Shown: piece by piece, positions 8,783-19,322 of the stretch
Layout of the letters: every line of letters begins with the position of its first letter
Position numbering within the stretch: position 1 is the stretch's first letter
Assembly (NCBI RefSeq): GCF_013299185.1
Contig: NZ_JAAFKG010000038.1
Span: 1-49,649 of the forward strand
Length of the DNA: 49,649 bases
Source of the DNA: Microcoleus sp. bin48.metabat.b7b8b9.023
GTDB taxonomy: Bacteria > Cyanobacteriota > Cyanobacteriia > Cyanobacteriales > Microcoleaceae
Direction: 5' to 3'
Notes under the pieces: generated by a model
What the model saw: only the letters and a program-made list of their open reading frames with translations
The model's database searches: none
What the model was told of the DNA's origin: nothing
Position numbers and translations under genes: made by a program

Positions 8783-8908
8783 CAAATGTGAAGATATTGT
8801 CAAGAAATGTATACTTAATTGTAAAGTTACCATGAAGCGGGAAGGACGGGATCAGGAAAAACCGATCGCCCGCCACTCTATCCGCTACACGACACCCTTA
8901 ACTGCTGT

Positions 8909-10411
8909 TTAGGCTGGGCTGTTAAGCTTGGCTGCCAGCAACTCATTGGTCAATTTGGGATCGGCCCGGCCGCCTGTCTCTTTCATCACCTTGCCGACGA
9001 AAAAGCCCAGCAGCTTAGTTTTGCCAGCCCGGTACTGTTCGAGCTCCTTGGGATTGGCGGCCAACACGGCATCGATCGCGCGATCGATCGCCCCTGTATC
9101 AGAAATTTGAATCAAACCCTTGCTTTCAACCAACTTCTGAGGCGAACCGCCGTTTGCTAGTAACTCCGGCAAAATATCCTTAGCGATTTTGCCGCTGATC
9201 GTGCCAGCATCAATTAGCCCCAGCAATTCGGCCAAATCCTGCGGTTGGAAAGGAATTTCTGCGATCGCCAGTTTCTCATTTTTCAGATAAGCAGTGATAT
9301 CGCCCATCACCCAATTGGCAGCTTGTTTAGCCACAGCACCGGCGGCGATCGACTTTTCAAAATACTCAGCCACCGCTTTGTCGTCAGTCAAAACCCGCGC
9401 GTCGTAGGGAGAAAGACCTAGTTGAGTTTCGTAGCGGTATCGTTTTTCTGCTGGCAATTCCGGCAGTTGAGCTTTCCAATCGTGCAATTGATCTGCCGAA
9501 ACCTCGATCGGAGGCAAATCCGGTTCCGGGAAATAGCGGTAATCGCTCGCACCTTCCTTAATCCGCATACTGAAAGTACACTGCTTGTTTTCATCCCAAA
9601 GCCGCGTTTCTTGGATGATGGTTTCGCCATTTTCGATCGCTTGAATTTGCCGATCGATTTCGTAATCGATCGCCCGTTCAATCGCATTAAAAGAGTTCAT
9701 ATTTTTAATTTCCACCTTCGTGCCGAACTCTTTTCTGCCAACGGGGCGCACCGAAATATTCACGTCGCACCGCAGGGAACCTTCCTGCATATTCCCGTCG
9801 CCGACACCGATATAACGCACGATCCGGCGCAATTCTTGACCGTACTCGGCAGCTTCCGCGCCCGTTCGCAAATCCGGTTCCGAAACAATTTCGATTAAAG
9901 GCACGCCGGCGCGGTTGTAATCTACCATTGAATAAGTAGAACCGCTGAGGCGATCGCTACCGCCGTGAACCAATTTGCCTGCATCTTCCTCCATGTGCAA
10001 GCGAGTGATGCCGATTTTTTTTCTAGTAGAATTGCCCGTTTCGTCCACCAGTTCAATTTCTAGCCAACCGTTAGTAGCGATCGGCAAATCGAACTGAGAA
10101 ATTTGATAATTTTTGGGCAAATCGGGATAGAAATATTGCTTGCGGTCAAACTTACTGTAAGGTGCGATTTCGCAGTTAAGAGCTAGCCCTGCTTTTACTG
10201 CATACTCCAGCACTTTTTGATTTAATACTGGCAACACTCCAGGCATTCCCATACAAATGGGGTCAATGTTAGTATTTGGAGCATTGCCAAATTCGGTAGA
10301 AGAACTGGAGAAAATTTTAGTATTCGTACTCAATTGACAGTGAGTTTCGAGACCGATAACAGCTTCGTACTGAGTTTGGTTTTTTATCGAAGAGGGTGCA
10401 GCAGCAGTCAT
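8909..10411 (-). CDS. gatB: Aspartyl/glutamyl-tRNA amidotransferase subunit B
   Basis: Subunit B of the GatCAB amidotransferase, which converts Glu-tRNA(Gln) and Asp-tRNA(Asn) to the cognate amidated forms in the cytosol; cyanobacteria depend on it because they lack GlnRS. The 500-residue length is normal. Seen: [20 protein letters not shown] near the N-terminus, [50 protein letters not shown] and [12 protein letters not shown] of the catalytic cradle, then the YqeY-like tail domain ending in [19 protein letters not shown]. GatA and GatC are not in the window, as is usual in cyanobacteria where the genes are scattered. ATG 10411 starts [11 protein letters not shown], matching family length. 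The sRNA array lies just downstream. Confidence 0.97.
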   Translation of the reverse strand: MTAAAPSSIKNQTQYEAVIGLETHCQLSTNTKIFSSSSTEFGNAPNTNIDPICMGMPGVLPVLNQKVLEYAVKAGLALNCEIAPYSKFDRKQYFYPDLPKNYQISQFDLPIATNGWLEIELVDETGNSTRKKIGITRLHMEEDAGKLVHGGSDRLSGSTYSMVDYNRAGVPLIEIVSEPDLRTGAEAAEYGQELRRIVRYIGVGDGNMQEGSLRCDVNISVRPVGRKEFGTKVEIKNMNSFNAIERAIDYEIDRQIQAIENGETIIQETRLWDENKQCTFSMRIKEGASDYRYFPEPDLPPIEVSADQLHDWKAQLPELPAEKRYRYETQLGLSPYDARVLTDDKAVAEYFEKSIAAGAVAKQAANWVMGDITAYLKNEKLAIAEIPFQPQDLAELLGLIDAGTISGKIAKDILPELLANGGSPQKLVESKGLIQISDTGAIDRAIDAVLAANPKELEQYRAGKTKLLGFFVGKVMKETGGRADPKLTNELLAAKLNSPA

Positions 10412-10961
10412 AAGCTATCTATAAAGACTGAATAAGTTTAAGATTATATTTTAGCTGTTTATTGACGAAACCGACTTGAGATTATTTGTCGGGTGGGTAC
10501 GGTTTGTACTTCACACCGGCAGAGTTCGCAAACAAGATCGATCGACCATTTGGGCCACTGGTGGCTAATAATGCACTTCCCGGGGTTAGTTTTCGCCCGC
10601 CGGACTCGTCTTGCTGGCGATCGGCACACCCAATGCTCTACTACGGATGCGCGATCGGCTCGCGCACAGCTCTGCCTCAGTATTATTTCGATCGCCTAAA
10701 ACCACAATCCTGTGCAAAAATATACAGAGCAGAGTGCGCCCGTACTTGGGTGAAGAGAGTTTTGGCGCGATCGATCGCAAGTGCCGATCTGCACGCTAAA
10801 CCTATACCTGCCGTCTTTAATAGCACCGCCGCCACTCAAAATCGGCGCCACGCACAAATTAAAAATGAAAAGTGTATAATTTAAACAATAAACTACACAT
10901 TTTAAATTTTTAAATTTTAATTTAAAAGTCTCAACGTAACACTTGCTTAACTGTCAAAAAT
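10412..10961. other. Intergenic region between divergent gatB and a sensor kinase
   Basis: About 550 bp separate the divergent starts. The stretch is rich in GATCG motifs up to 10860, then turns very AT-rich (10880-10930), which suits the promoter of the kinase gene. Open frames here have no recognisable protein features. No terminator or known RNA was seen. Confidence 0.5.
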
Positions 10962-13900
10962 ATGGCTGAAATTCCAGTGGAAAGTGCCTCACTATTTCAG
11001 AACAGAATCACTGAGCTAGAGCAGGCGGAATCAGCCCTCGAACTCGCTTGGAACGAACTCGAAAAACAAACAGCAGAAACCATTGCTCAGATAGCCAAAG
11101 CCGGTGTAGCAAACGCACAGGAAATCAGCGAGCGCTTTGTCGCAGCCAAGGAACTCCGCCAGCAACTTCAAACCAAAATAAAACAAGCCAACTCGCAGCG
11201 GGAATTTCACCTAGAAAACTCGCCAATGGCAGTTATAGAGTGGGATAGCGAACTGCGGGTAGTGCGGTGGTCGCCAATGGCCGAACAAATATTTGGCTGG
11301 AGTGCACCAGAAATAATCGGCCAATACTGGCACGAATGCTCAATAATTTATCCAGAAGACTTCGAGCAAGTCAGCGCTGCGGCAAATCAAATGTTTTACA
11401 GCAGAGAACCCCGCAACGTTTGCCGCAAACGCAACTCTACCAAAGATGGCTCGGTAATTTACTGCGAGTGGTACAATTCTGCACTGCTCGATGCAGAAGG
11501 AAAATTAGTTTCAATTCTGTCTTTTGCCAGAGACATCACCGAACAGCACCGCACTCAAGAACAACTTCGCCAGCGCCAACAGGCCTTCAGCGCCCTAGCG
11601 GAAAATGCTACCGATATCATAGCGCGGTTCGATCGAAAATTCCGCCACATTTACATCAACCACGCAGTAGAATCAGCAACCGGAAAACCCCCCGCAGAAT
11701 TTATTGGCAAAAGCAACATAGAATTAGGAATGTCCCCCCACATTTGCAACCTGTGGGACGAAGCGTGTGTCAAAGTTTGTCGCACCGGCAAACAAGAAAC
11801 CATCGAATTTGACTTTCCCACTCCCGATGGGACAAAATACTATCAAAGTCTAGTAATTCCCGAATTTGCTGAGGACAATTCAGTAGAAACAGTTTTAAGC
11901 ATCACCCGGGACATCACAGAAATCAAACAAGTCGAAGCTCAGTTGCGTCAAAGCGAAGCTAGGTTTAGGCGCGTAGTTGACTCTAATATTATCGGCATAT
12001 TTTTTTGGGAAATTAACGGTCAGATTACCGACGCAAATCAGGCTTTTTTAAACCTAGTAAAATACACAAGACACGATTTGCTTGAAAAAAAAATTAGCTG
12101 GCTAAAAATGACACCGCCAAAGTACCGCAGCCTAGACGAACAAAAACTTGCAGAAATGACAGTTACCACCACAGCTATTCCCTATGAAAAAGAATACATC
12201 TGCTCGGACGGCAGCCGCGTTCCGGTGCTGCTAGGCGCTGCATTTTTAGAAGGAAGCCAGGAAGTTGGGGTGAGTTTTGTGCTGGATTTGACACAGCGCA
12301 AACAAGCTGAATTAGATCTGCAAAAACAGCAACAACTTTTAGAAAGCATTGTTACAACCCTCCCGAACTTTCTGTACATTTACGACACAGAAGCGCAGGA
12401 AAATATCTATGCCAATGCAGCCGTCACAGCCATCCTGGGCTACACTCCCCAAGAAATGCAAGAGTTGGGTACAGAAGCTATTTCTACCTTAGTTCACCCC
12501 GAGGATCTGCACAAGTTAAGTGCAAGTATGCAGTTGCTGACAAACAGCACCAACCCTCACGCTACAAGTGACACTGACTACAGAATCAAACACAAAAATG
12601 GGGAATGGCGCTGGGTGCACGATCGATCGACAATTTTCAAAAGAACCCCAGGGGGACAAATTCAGCAAATTATCGGTTCGATACTCGACATCAGCGATGC
12701 CGTGGTGGCAGCTACGCAACGCAAACAAGCCGAAGAATCCTTAAAAGAGCAAAACGAAGTGCTGCAAACAATCTTCGACAACGTGCCAGTCATGCTATCA
12801 TTCTTGGGACATAGCGGTGAAATAGAGTGGGTAAACCGCTACTGGGAAAAAGTGCTGGGCTGGAGTTTTGCAGAACTCAAAAACTACGATATCTTTGCCG
12901 AATGCTACCCGCAGGCAGAATACCGCCAATACGTTTTGGATGAAATCCAAGCAGCAACTGAGAACTGGAAAGACTTCAAAACAACAGTTAGAGACGGGCG
13001 AATAATTGACACTACTTGGGCAAATATTCGTCTCTCCGACGGCCGACACATCGGCATCGGTCAAGATATCAGCGATCGCAAACGAGCCGAAGCAGAACTC
13101 AAACAGCTCTACGAAACTTTAGAAGCTCAAGTCGCCCAGCGTACCGCCGAACTTGAGACTTTTTTTGATGCTTTACCCGATCGCATTTTTGTTGTAGAAA
13201 GCGAAGAGATGCGTCAGGTTTTTGTCAATAAATCTTTGGCAAAAATGGCAGGGTTCAACAGCCGAAAAGAAATGCAAGGAAAAACCGTGTCTGAGTGTTT
13301 TTCCCCTGAAGTTGCCACAAAATTTGTGCGTGAAAACTTGCTGGTATTTGAATCAGGTGAAACTCTACACTTGCAAGAAAAATTTGTATTGTCCGGCGAT
13401 ACTGTTTACTTCGACACTTTTAAAATTCCTCTCAGGAATCTCGATGGCGAGGTTTATGCTTTAATTGGCACTTCTCGCGATATTACTGAGTTGGTTGAGA
13501 CAAAACAAGCTTTGTCGCAACGCACTGAGCAATTAGAGGCTGCCAATCAAGAATTAGAATCTTTTTGCTATTCTGTTTCCCACGATCTCCGCGCTCCTTT
13601 ACGCCATATTTCAGGTTTTGTTAATGCTTTGAAACAACGCTTAGAATCAACTGAAATCTTGAACGATCCTAAAATCGTTCACTACATGGAAGTGATTGAT
13701 GACAGCAGCCAAAAAATGAGTTTGTTGATTGACGGTTTACTCGCTCTTTCGCGGGTGGGCCGCACCGAGTTAGTGCAAATTCCGATCGATCTCACCCGCC
13801 TGGTGCAAACTGCGATTAAATTGACTAAACCCCGAACAGCCGGAGATCTGGGCCCAACTCCCGACAGCGTTGAATTTGCCGTCGGAGATTTGCCGACGGT

Positions 13901-14258
13901 GATGGGAGATCCCACCTTGCTGCAACAGGTGTTCAGCAACTTGATTAGCAACGCCGTTAAGTTCAGCCGCGGACGCACTCCGGCTACAATAGTTATTGAT
14001 TCCTTACCTGATGGAACGATTTTTGTCAAGGATAACGGCGTGGGTTTTCCGATGGAATATGCCGATCGACTTTTTGGAGCCTTTGTGAGGCTGCATTCCC
14101 AGAGAGAATTTGAAGGTACGGGGATCGGTTTGGCGATCGTCCAGCGGATTATTCACCGCCACGGCGGGACGATTTGGGGCATGAGCCCACCTAGTCAAGG
14201 AGCCACCTTTTACTTTAAACTAGGGCAAACAATCTCAAACAGTAATCTAGATTCTTAA
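10962..14258 (+). CDS. Multi-PAS sensor histidine kinase (six PAS, HisKA, HATPase)
   Basis: A 1,098-residue soluble sensor kinase without transmembrane segments. An N-terminal coiled coil (about 10-75) is followed by six PAS domains, roughly at 78-195, 205-325, 330-445, 455-590, 595-710 and 730-845; most end in the PAC signature DIT or DIS plus (D/E)RK(Q/R)AE. A coiled coil leads to HisKA with SVSHDLRAPLRH, phosphoacceptor His about 874, of the type found in phytochrome-like kinases. HATPase_c has the N box NLISNAVKFS, G1 DNGVGFP and G2 GTGIGLAIV. All catalytic motifs are intact. The ligand or signal is unknown. The next gene, 327 bp downstream on the same strand, carries a receiver domain and is a plausible but unproven partner. 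Confidence 0.93.
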   Translation: MAEIPVESASLFQNRITELEQAESALELAWNELEKQTAETIAQIAKAGVANAQEISERFVAAKELRQQLQTKIKQANSQREFHLENSPMAVIEWDSELRVVRWSPMAEQIFGWSAPEIIGQYWHECSIIYPEDFEQVSAAANQMFYSREPRNVCRKRNSTKDGSVIYCEWYNSALLDAEGKLVSILSFARDITEQHRTQEQLRQRQQAFSALAENATDIIARFDRKFRHIYINHAVESATGKPPAEFIGKSNIELGMSPHICNLWDEACVKVCRTGKQETIEFDFPTPDGTKYYQSLVIPEFAEDNSVETVLSITRDITEIKQVEAQLRQSEARFRRVVDSNIIGIFFWEINGQITDANQAFLNLVKYTRHDLLEKKISWLKMTPPKYRSLDEQKLAEMTVTTTAIPYEKEYICSDGSRVPVLLGAAFLEGSQEVGVSFVLDLTQRKQAELDLQKQQQLLESIVTTLPNFLYIYDTEAQENIYANAAVTAILGYTPQEMQELGTEAISTLVHPEDLHKLSASMQLLTNSTNPHATSDTDYRIKHKNGEWRWVHDRSTIFKRTPGGQIQQIIGSILDISDAVVAATQRKQAEESLKEQNEVLQTIFDNVPVMLSFLGHSGEIEWVNRYWEKVLGWSFAELKNYDIFAECYPQAEYRQYVLDEIQAATENWKDFKTTVRDGRIIDTTWANIRLSDGRHIGIGQDISDRKRAEAELKQLYETLEAQVAQRTAELETFFDALPDRIFVVESEEMRQVFVNKSLAKMAGFNSRKEMQGKTVSECFSPEVATKFVRENLLVFESGETLHLQEKFVLSGDTVYFDTFKIPLRNLDGEVYALIGTSRDITELVETKQALSQRTEQLEAANQELESFCYSVSHDLRAPLRHISGFVNALKQRLESTEILNDPKIVHYMEVIDDSSQKMSLLIDGLLALSRVGRTELVQIPIDLTRLVQTAIKLTKPRTAGDLGPTPDSVEFAVGDLPTVMGDPTLLQQVFSNLISNAVKFSRGRTPATIVIDSLPDGTIFVKDNGVGFPMEYADRLFGAFVRLHSQREFEGTGIGLAIVQRIIHRHGGTIWGMSPPSQGATFYFKLGQTISNSNLDS

Positions 14259-14584
14259 ATTATCCTCTTTGTCAGGTAAATTAGGTGATCCTGGGCATTG
14301 GCCTGCACAGGGCATTGGTGCTTCCTTTTCTTCCTCCGAACTCCTAAGCGCGTAGCTCCCTTCAAAAGAAAACCGCCATAGTAGTTTTGAATTCAGAATT
14401 TAAAACTATTATACAGTTTAATAACTCACAGTCCGTGCGACTACCCCTCGCTTGCAAGTTCTAAATAATGTTTCAAGAATATAGCTATTTATGCTAAAAA
14501 TCCCGAGTTAAAATCAAGGAAACTAAATCTAAAAGTGACATTTATCAAAACACGAACAACAAATTTAATACTCCACAATACCGT
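14259..14584. other. Intergenic region before the GGDEF-EAL gene
   Basis: A gap of 326 bp. No gene, recognisable RNA or strong terminator was seen. The last 130 bp are AT-rich and probably hold the promoter of the downstream response-regulator gene. Confidence 0.4.
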
Positions 14585-17500
14585 ATGTTAGATAGAACTC
14601 AAACAAACTATTTACTAAAAATAGTATCAGAATCAACGTTAAAATTGTTGATAGTCGAAGACATGGCAGAAGATCTGGAATTAATAGTGCTCGCGTTAGA
14701 AGCGGGGGGAGTAAATTTTAACTACGATACTGCCGAAACAGCAACAGAGTGCAGACAACTGCTCCACAATTGCAAGTACGACGCTGTGCTGTCAGATTAC
14801 CGCCTCCCTGGGTTTAACGGTTTAGAAGTGTTGAAATTAATGCAGGAATTAGGGCAAGAAATACCATTTATTTTAGTAACGGGAAGTTTGGGAGAAGAAG
14901 CGGCAGTTGAGTGCATCAAAGCCGGCATGAACGATTTTGTATTAAAAGGGCGGCTGTTTAGGCTGCCAACAGTATTAGAAAGATCGCTCCAAGAATACAA
15001 AATGCGCCGCCAGCAACAATTCGCGATCGCCCAAATTCAGCGGCAAGCGACTCGTGAGGCGATCGTCAACCGCATCATCCAAGCCATGCGCGAAACCCTG
15101 GTACTCGACGAAGTGCTGCAAACTACCGCAGATCAACTGCACGAATCTCTCGAAATCAGCGGCTGCGCGATCTTGCAGCCAGATGCTGAAGGCAGAATTA
15201 TAGTTCGCTATATCAGCAAAGCGGCAGAGAAACAAGGACTCATCGGAATAAATTGCGTATTTGCCCAACACTACCAAACCTCCCTCGCGTCAGGAGAAGC
15301 CGTCGTCATCGAAGAGTTATCGGGCCTGTGCCCGTCCCTGCAAGCATCAGCAGAGTTTGTAGGGTTTCGCACCGTCACGATCGCACCGCTGCTTTACCAT
15401 CAGTCATTTTTGGGAGGAATTAGTATCTATCAGTGCGATCGCGATCGCTATTGGAGCGCCGAAGAACTGTCGCTACTAAAAGCGATCGCAGATCAATGTG
15501 CGATCGCGATCCACCAAGCCGAACTCTACCAACAAGCCCAAACCGAACTCGCAGAGCGCAAACGCGCTGAAGCCGAAGTCCGCGGCATCCAGCAACAGCT
15601 AGCCACAATGGCAGCCAACATTCCCGGTTCAGTCTACCGCGCCGTGCTGCATCCAGACGGCACAACCTCCATGCCCTACATTAGTCCGGGGGTGCGCGAA
15701 CTTACTGGGATCGGGCCAGAAGAAGCAATGGCGTACCCTGAACTGTTGACCAAAATCATCCATCCCGATGACAAAAGTTCCTTTGACAGCAGCGTAGCAG
15801 CATCGAGTGCCAGTCTGTTGCCCTGCGATCGCCAGTACCGGATCCTGTTGAATTCAGGCCAAGTCAAGTGGGTGCAAGACAGCGCCAGATTTTCCAAAAA
15901 CAAAAACGGGGACATCATTATAGACGGAGTAGTCCTCGATATCAGCGATCGGAAACAGGCAGAATCAGCCCTCAGACAAAGCGAACAGCGATTTCGATCG
16001 CTGATTGAAAACGCCACAGACATCACGATCATTCTCGACGCCGAGGGCATATTTCGCTACATCAGCCCTTCCGTCAAGCGAATTTTAGGCTACGCGCCCC
16101 ACCAGGCGATCGGGCGCAGCGCCCTAGGGACTGTTCATCCCGACGACTGCGCGGCGATCGCCCAAACCCTCCACAAAGCCATTGAAAACCCCAAAACAAG
16201 CCAGTGTCCCCTGGAGTATAGAGTGCTCCACCGCAACGGTTCCTGGTGTTATGTAGAAGCTGTAGCCACCAATTTACTCCACGATCCGGCAGTCAAGGGC
16301 ATCGTGATCAACTGCCACGACATCACTCAGCGCAAACTCGCCGAAGCGCAATTGCTGCACGACGCTTTTCACGATGCCCTTACCGGATTGCCCAACCGAT
16401 CGCTATTTACCGATCGGCTGGAACACTCTTTGATGCTGGCAAAACGGCGCAAAGACTATATGTTTGCAGTGCTATTTCTCGATTTAGATCGATTTAAAGT
16501 AGTCAACGACTCCCTCGGCCATGCGATCGGCGATCAACTGCTAGTGGCGATCGCGCAGCGTCTCACAGCTTGTCTCAGAGTCGGAGATACAGTGGCCCGC
16601 CTCGGAGGAGACGAATTTGTGCTGTTGCTAGAAGACATCGACGGCGTAAATGAAGCTACCAACATAGTCAATCGATTGCAAAAGACAATCACCTCCCCCA
16701 TCATGCTAGACGGACACGAAGTCTTTATCACCGCCAGCATCGGCATTGCATTGAGCTCCGGCGAATACGAGGAACCGACAAGCCTGCTGCGCGATGCTGA
16801 CACGGCCATGTACCGCGCCAAAGAACTCGGCAGAGCCCGACACGAAGTTTTCAATAGTTCCATGCACGCCCACGCTTTGAAGCTGTTGCAGCTAGAAAAT
16901 GACCTGCGACGGGCGATCGAATCAATTAGAGACCCCGCTAGAGAAGAAGACTCTGTGCAATCAGCCCGATCGGGCTTACCTCCCTTATCCCTAACACCCC
17001 AGTTTATCATTCACTACCAGCCGATTATGTCGATCGCCAATAACATAATTATCGGTTTTGAGGCCCTGGTGCGGTGGCAGCATCCAGAACGAGGCTTAGT
17101 TTCGCCCAACGAATTTATTCCCATAGCCGAAGAAACAGGAGTGATCGTACCGCTGGGCCGCTGGGTACTCCGCACAGCTTGCCAGCAAATCCGCCAGTGG
17201 CAGCAGCTATTTCAAAGCAACCCGCCCTTAAGCGTCAGCGTCAACCTGTCAGTCAAACAGTTTTCTCAGCCAGATTTAATCGAATATATCGATCGAGTTC
17301 TCGAAGAAAGTCACCTCGACGGCAACAGTTTAAAGCTAGAAATTACCGAAAGCGTACTCATAGAAAATTCCGAATCAGTCACAGCCATGCTGGTGCAGCT
17401 TAGAGCCCGAAACATACACCTGTGCATCGACGACTTCGGCACCGGCTATTCATCACTCTCCTACCTGCACCGCTTCCCCACCAATACCTTAAAAATAGAC

Positions 17501-17755
17501 CGATCCTTTGTCAGCAGGATGGGAGGCGACTTCGACCTCGCCAAAGGAGGCATCGACCCTACTGAAATTGTGCGATCGATCGTGACTTTATCCCACAATT
17601 TAGGAATGGATGTAGTAGCAGAAGGAGTCGAAGAAGCCTCCCAACTATCGATACTCAAAGGATTAAAATGCGAGTTCGCCCAAGGATTCTTTTTCTCAAA
17701 GCCAGTAGACTCTCAAACAGCAGCAGTCTTAATCCAGCAGCAAGCACAAAATTAG
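14585..17755 (+). CDS. Receiver-GAF-PAS-PAS-GGDEF-EAL cyclic di-GMP turnover protein
   Basis: A 1,056-residue response regulator with opposing c-di-GMP synthesis and degradation domains. The receiver (about 18-135) has LIVED acidic residues and phosphoacceptor Asp71 in SDYRLPG. A GAF domain follows (about 165-310), then two PAS domains (about 335-460 and 465-590). The GGDEF domain has intact GGDEF at 674-678, with an RVGD inhibitory I-site five residues upstream. The EAL domain has FEALVRW (EAL at 826-828) and DDFGTGYSSLSYL, so both active sites look competent. It probably receives phosphate from a histidine kinase, possibly the gene just upstream. Ligands of the sensory domains are unknown. 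The direction of net activity cannot be read from sequence. It is the only c-di-GMP enzyme in the window. Confidence 0.95.
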   Translation: MLDRTQTNYLLKIVSESTLKLLIVEDMAEDLELIVLALEAGGVNFNYDTAETATECRQLLHNCKYDAVLSDYRLPGFNGLEVLKLMQELGQEIPFILVTGSLGEEAAVECIKAGMNDFVLKGRLFRLPTVLERSLQEYKMRRQQQFAIAQIQRQATREAIVNRIIQAMRETLVLDEVLQTTADQLHESLEISGCAILQPDAEGRIIVRYISKAAEKQGLIGINCVFAQHYQTSLASGEAVVIEELSGLCPSLQASAEFVGFRTVTIAPLLYHQSFLGGISIYQCDRDRYWSAEELSLLKAIADQCAIAIHQAELYQQAQTELAERKRAEAEVRGIQQQLATMAANIPGSVYRAVLHPDGTTSMPYISPGVRELTGIGPEEAMAYPELLTKIIHPDDKSSFDSSVAASSASLLPCDRQYRILLNSGQVKWVQDSARFSKNKNGDIIIDGVVLDISDRKQAESALRQSEQRFRSLIENATDITIILDAEGIFRYISPSVKRILGYAPHQAIGRSALGTVHPDDCAAIAQTLHKAIENPKTSQCPLEYRVLHRNGSWCYVEAVATNLLHDPAVKGIVINCHDITQRKLAEAQLLHDAFHDALTGLPNRSLFTDRLEHSLMLAKRRKDYMFAVLFLDLDRFKVVNDSLGHAIGDQLLVAIAQRLTACLRVGDTVARLGGDEFVLLLEDIDGVNEATNIVNRLQKTITSPIMLDGHEVFITASIGIALSSGEYEEPTSLLRDADTAMYRAKELGRARHEVFNSSMHAHALKLLQLENDLRRAIESIRDPAREEDSVQSARSGLPPLSLTPQFIIHYQPIMSIANNIIIGFEALVRWQHPERGLVSPNEFIPIAEETGVIVPLGRWVLRTACQQIRQWQQLFQSNPPLSVSVNLSVKQFSQPDLIEYIDRVLEESHLDGNSLKLEITESVLIENSESVTAMLVQLRARNIHLCIDDFGTGYSSLSYLHRFPTNTLKIDRSFVSRMGGDFDLAKGGIDPTEIVRSIVTLSHNLGMDVVAEGVEEASQLSILKGLKCEFAQGFFFSKPVDSQTAAVLIQQQAQN

Positions 17756-17793
17756 AATTTAGTAAGATTTATAGCTGGTAAAAGTATAGTCAT

Positions 17794-19078
17794 CTATGAC
17801 ATGACGTGGGAGGCACCCGGCCCTCCCCTTTCCCTTTCACTTTGAGCGGATTGACCCGCCTCGGCTGAGCTACGCCCACGACCTATCCCATCGCTAAAAG
17901 CATTTGGGATTGCTTTTCTTAATATATTATAAGACCCATTAACATCGGCATTAATCAATCGACCTGACGACGTTTTGTACAATCCTCTCTTAATTCTCGA
18001 ACCACTAAATGTGACATCCCCAGAGCCAATATTTCCATAGACAGGAATTGGATCTAAAGAAAAAAAATCAGATTTGGAAGTATAGGATTCCTCTTGCTCT
18101 ATTACCTTTATCCCGACCAATGAGGCTTTGTATTTCAACATTTCAATTAGCCGAGCATGAGAAATGCTGACAAAGTTTTGATTGGTTTTCTTGCCTAAAT
18201 TAATCTCATTTTTCCATTTTTGGTTTTTGCCAATTACTAGCGTCCCTATCTTTTCGGATGCGAGCAGATTGATTATCTGCCGACTGGTGTGATGCAAGTA
18301 ATTATCAACTTTTTGATGGCGGCAACGAGTCAGGCGCCCAAGGCGTGATGAGGAGCAGCGGTTTCCTTTTAATTGAGATTGCAGTTGTGCCTTACGCTTG
18401 TTGTAGAATTGATTAATTGATTTGAGTGGTCGCCCGTTAATCAGTAATGGGACAAATCCCGGCTGATTTGAAGTTAGCGCTACTAAATTATTCAATCCTA
18501 AATCGATACTAGCTACTAATTCTTTTTGATTTTCGACGGTGGGCTCCGGCTGGGTACAGGCATTGTAAATTACCTCAATTACATAGGAATCACATTTTGG
18601 CACTAATCTAATTTGACAAATTTGCTCTGGTTTGACCTGGGTTTTAATTAAAATCTTAGTACCGGACAGCTTGATAATTCCTTTCTTTAGTTCCTTGCTA
18701 CTAATCGCTTGAATTGTATAAACAAGAATATTCCGACCCTTGACTTTATCTTTATACTTTGGTAATTTCGGGCGACCGCTAAATCACGCGCAAGTCGATT
18801 TTGTAAGCTTTGACTGCTTCAAAAAAAGACTTCCAATTTTTGTCTAATATCATTAATATTTGTTGACTTACCTTGGCTGGTAATTCTTTATATGCTTGAT
18901 GAGATTTCATCAAACGGTTCATTTCGTTGTAATTTATATAACCCCATCCATAGACAAAACTTTGACGGATAACGTAGTTAGCGGCATTGTACAAATTTTT
19001 GGATTTAAAGGCTAATTCGTCTATTTCAATAAAACGGTGTTCGCTGGATTTAATGATGTGTCTCTCTGCTAGTTGCAT
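17794..19078 (-). pseudogene. tnpB: tnpB-like transposon nuclease gene broken by a frameshift
   Basis: Two frames on the minus strand together make one TnpB-like protein of about 428 residues. The first part (19078 down to 18779) starts MQLAERHIIKSSEHRFIEID and ends in a stop just after KAYKIDLRV. The second frame, open from about 18790, continues with FSGRPKLPKYKDKVKGRN and runs to 17794, so one extra base near 18780-18790 explains the break. RuvC-I Asp is present in ASIDLGLNNL, and RuvC-III Asp in INADVNGSYNI. At the RuvC-II position the usual Glu is not seen: the text reads TLVIGKNQKWKNE. The zinc-finger cysteines are replaced by EESYTSKSDFF. This matches a known TnpB subgroup with a rearranged RuvC-II site, as I recall it. 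No tnpA is adjacent. Confidence 0.82.
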
Positions 19079-19218
19079 TTAGACTCTCCATTTTTTAACG
19101 CTCGCGATAATTTTCGCCGGTACGACCCTTGTGACTATATGATACTATGATTGCTTACTAATGCTTACAAACTTAATGAAGTTTTATAATACCATGTCTG
19201 CTTGATTACCATAAAAAA

Positions 19219-19284
19219 CCGTTTGTAGTGCGGACTTCAGTCCGCTCGCTCCGTTTGTAGTGCCGACTTCAGTCCGCTCGCTCT
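19219..19284. repeat. Family-2 REP-like repeats (two copies)
   Basis: Two tandem units of CCGTTTGTAGTGCGGACTTC followed by AGTCCGCTCGCT. Each has a GTAG foot before a palindrome GCGGACTTCAGTCCGC. The second unit has a mutated left arm (GCCGAC). Related units occur at 42843-43306 and 49508-49648. Confidence 0.65.
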
Positions 19285-19322
19285 TGTCTGTAAAAAAAAC
19301 ACAGCACTTTGTGCGTCTCATT

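Noticed and set aside
8770..8813. TTGACA as the -35 element, or an NtcA site, for the sRNA promoter
   Set aside because: TTGACA is 42 bp from the -10 box, not about 17, and GTATCACCCCTCAG does not match GTA-N8-TAC. The 13-bp palindrome is the better-supported control site.
10486..10884. Open frame of 132 codons upstream of the six-PAS kinase
   Set aside because: No domain, RBS or protein-like composition; overlapping frames on both strands are equally open because the DNA is rich in GATCG motifs.
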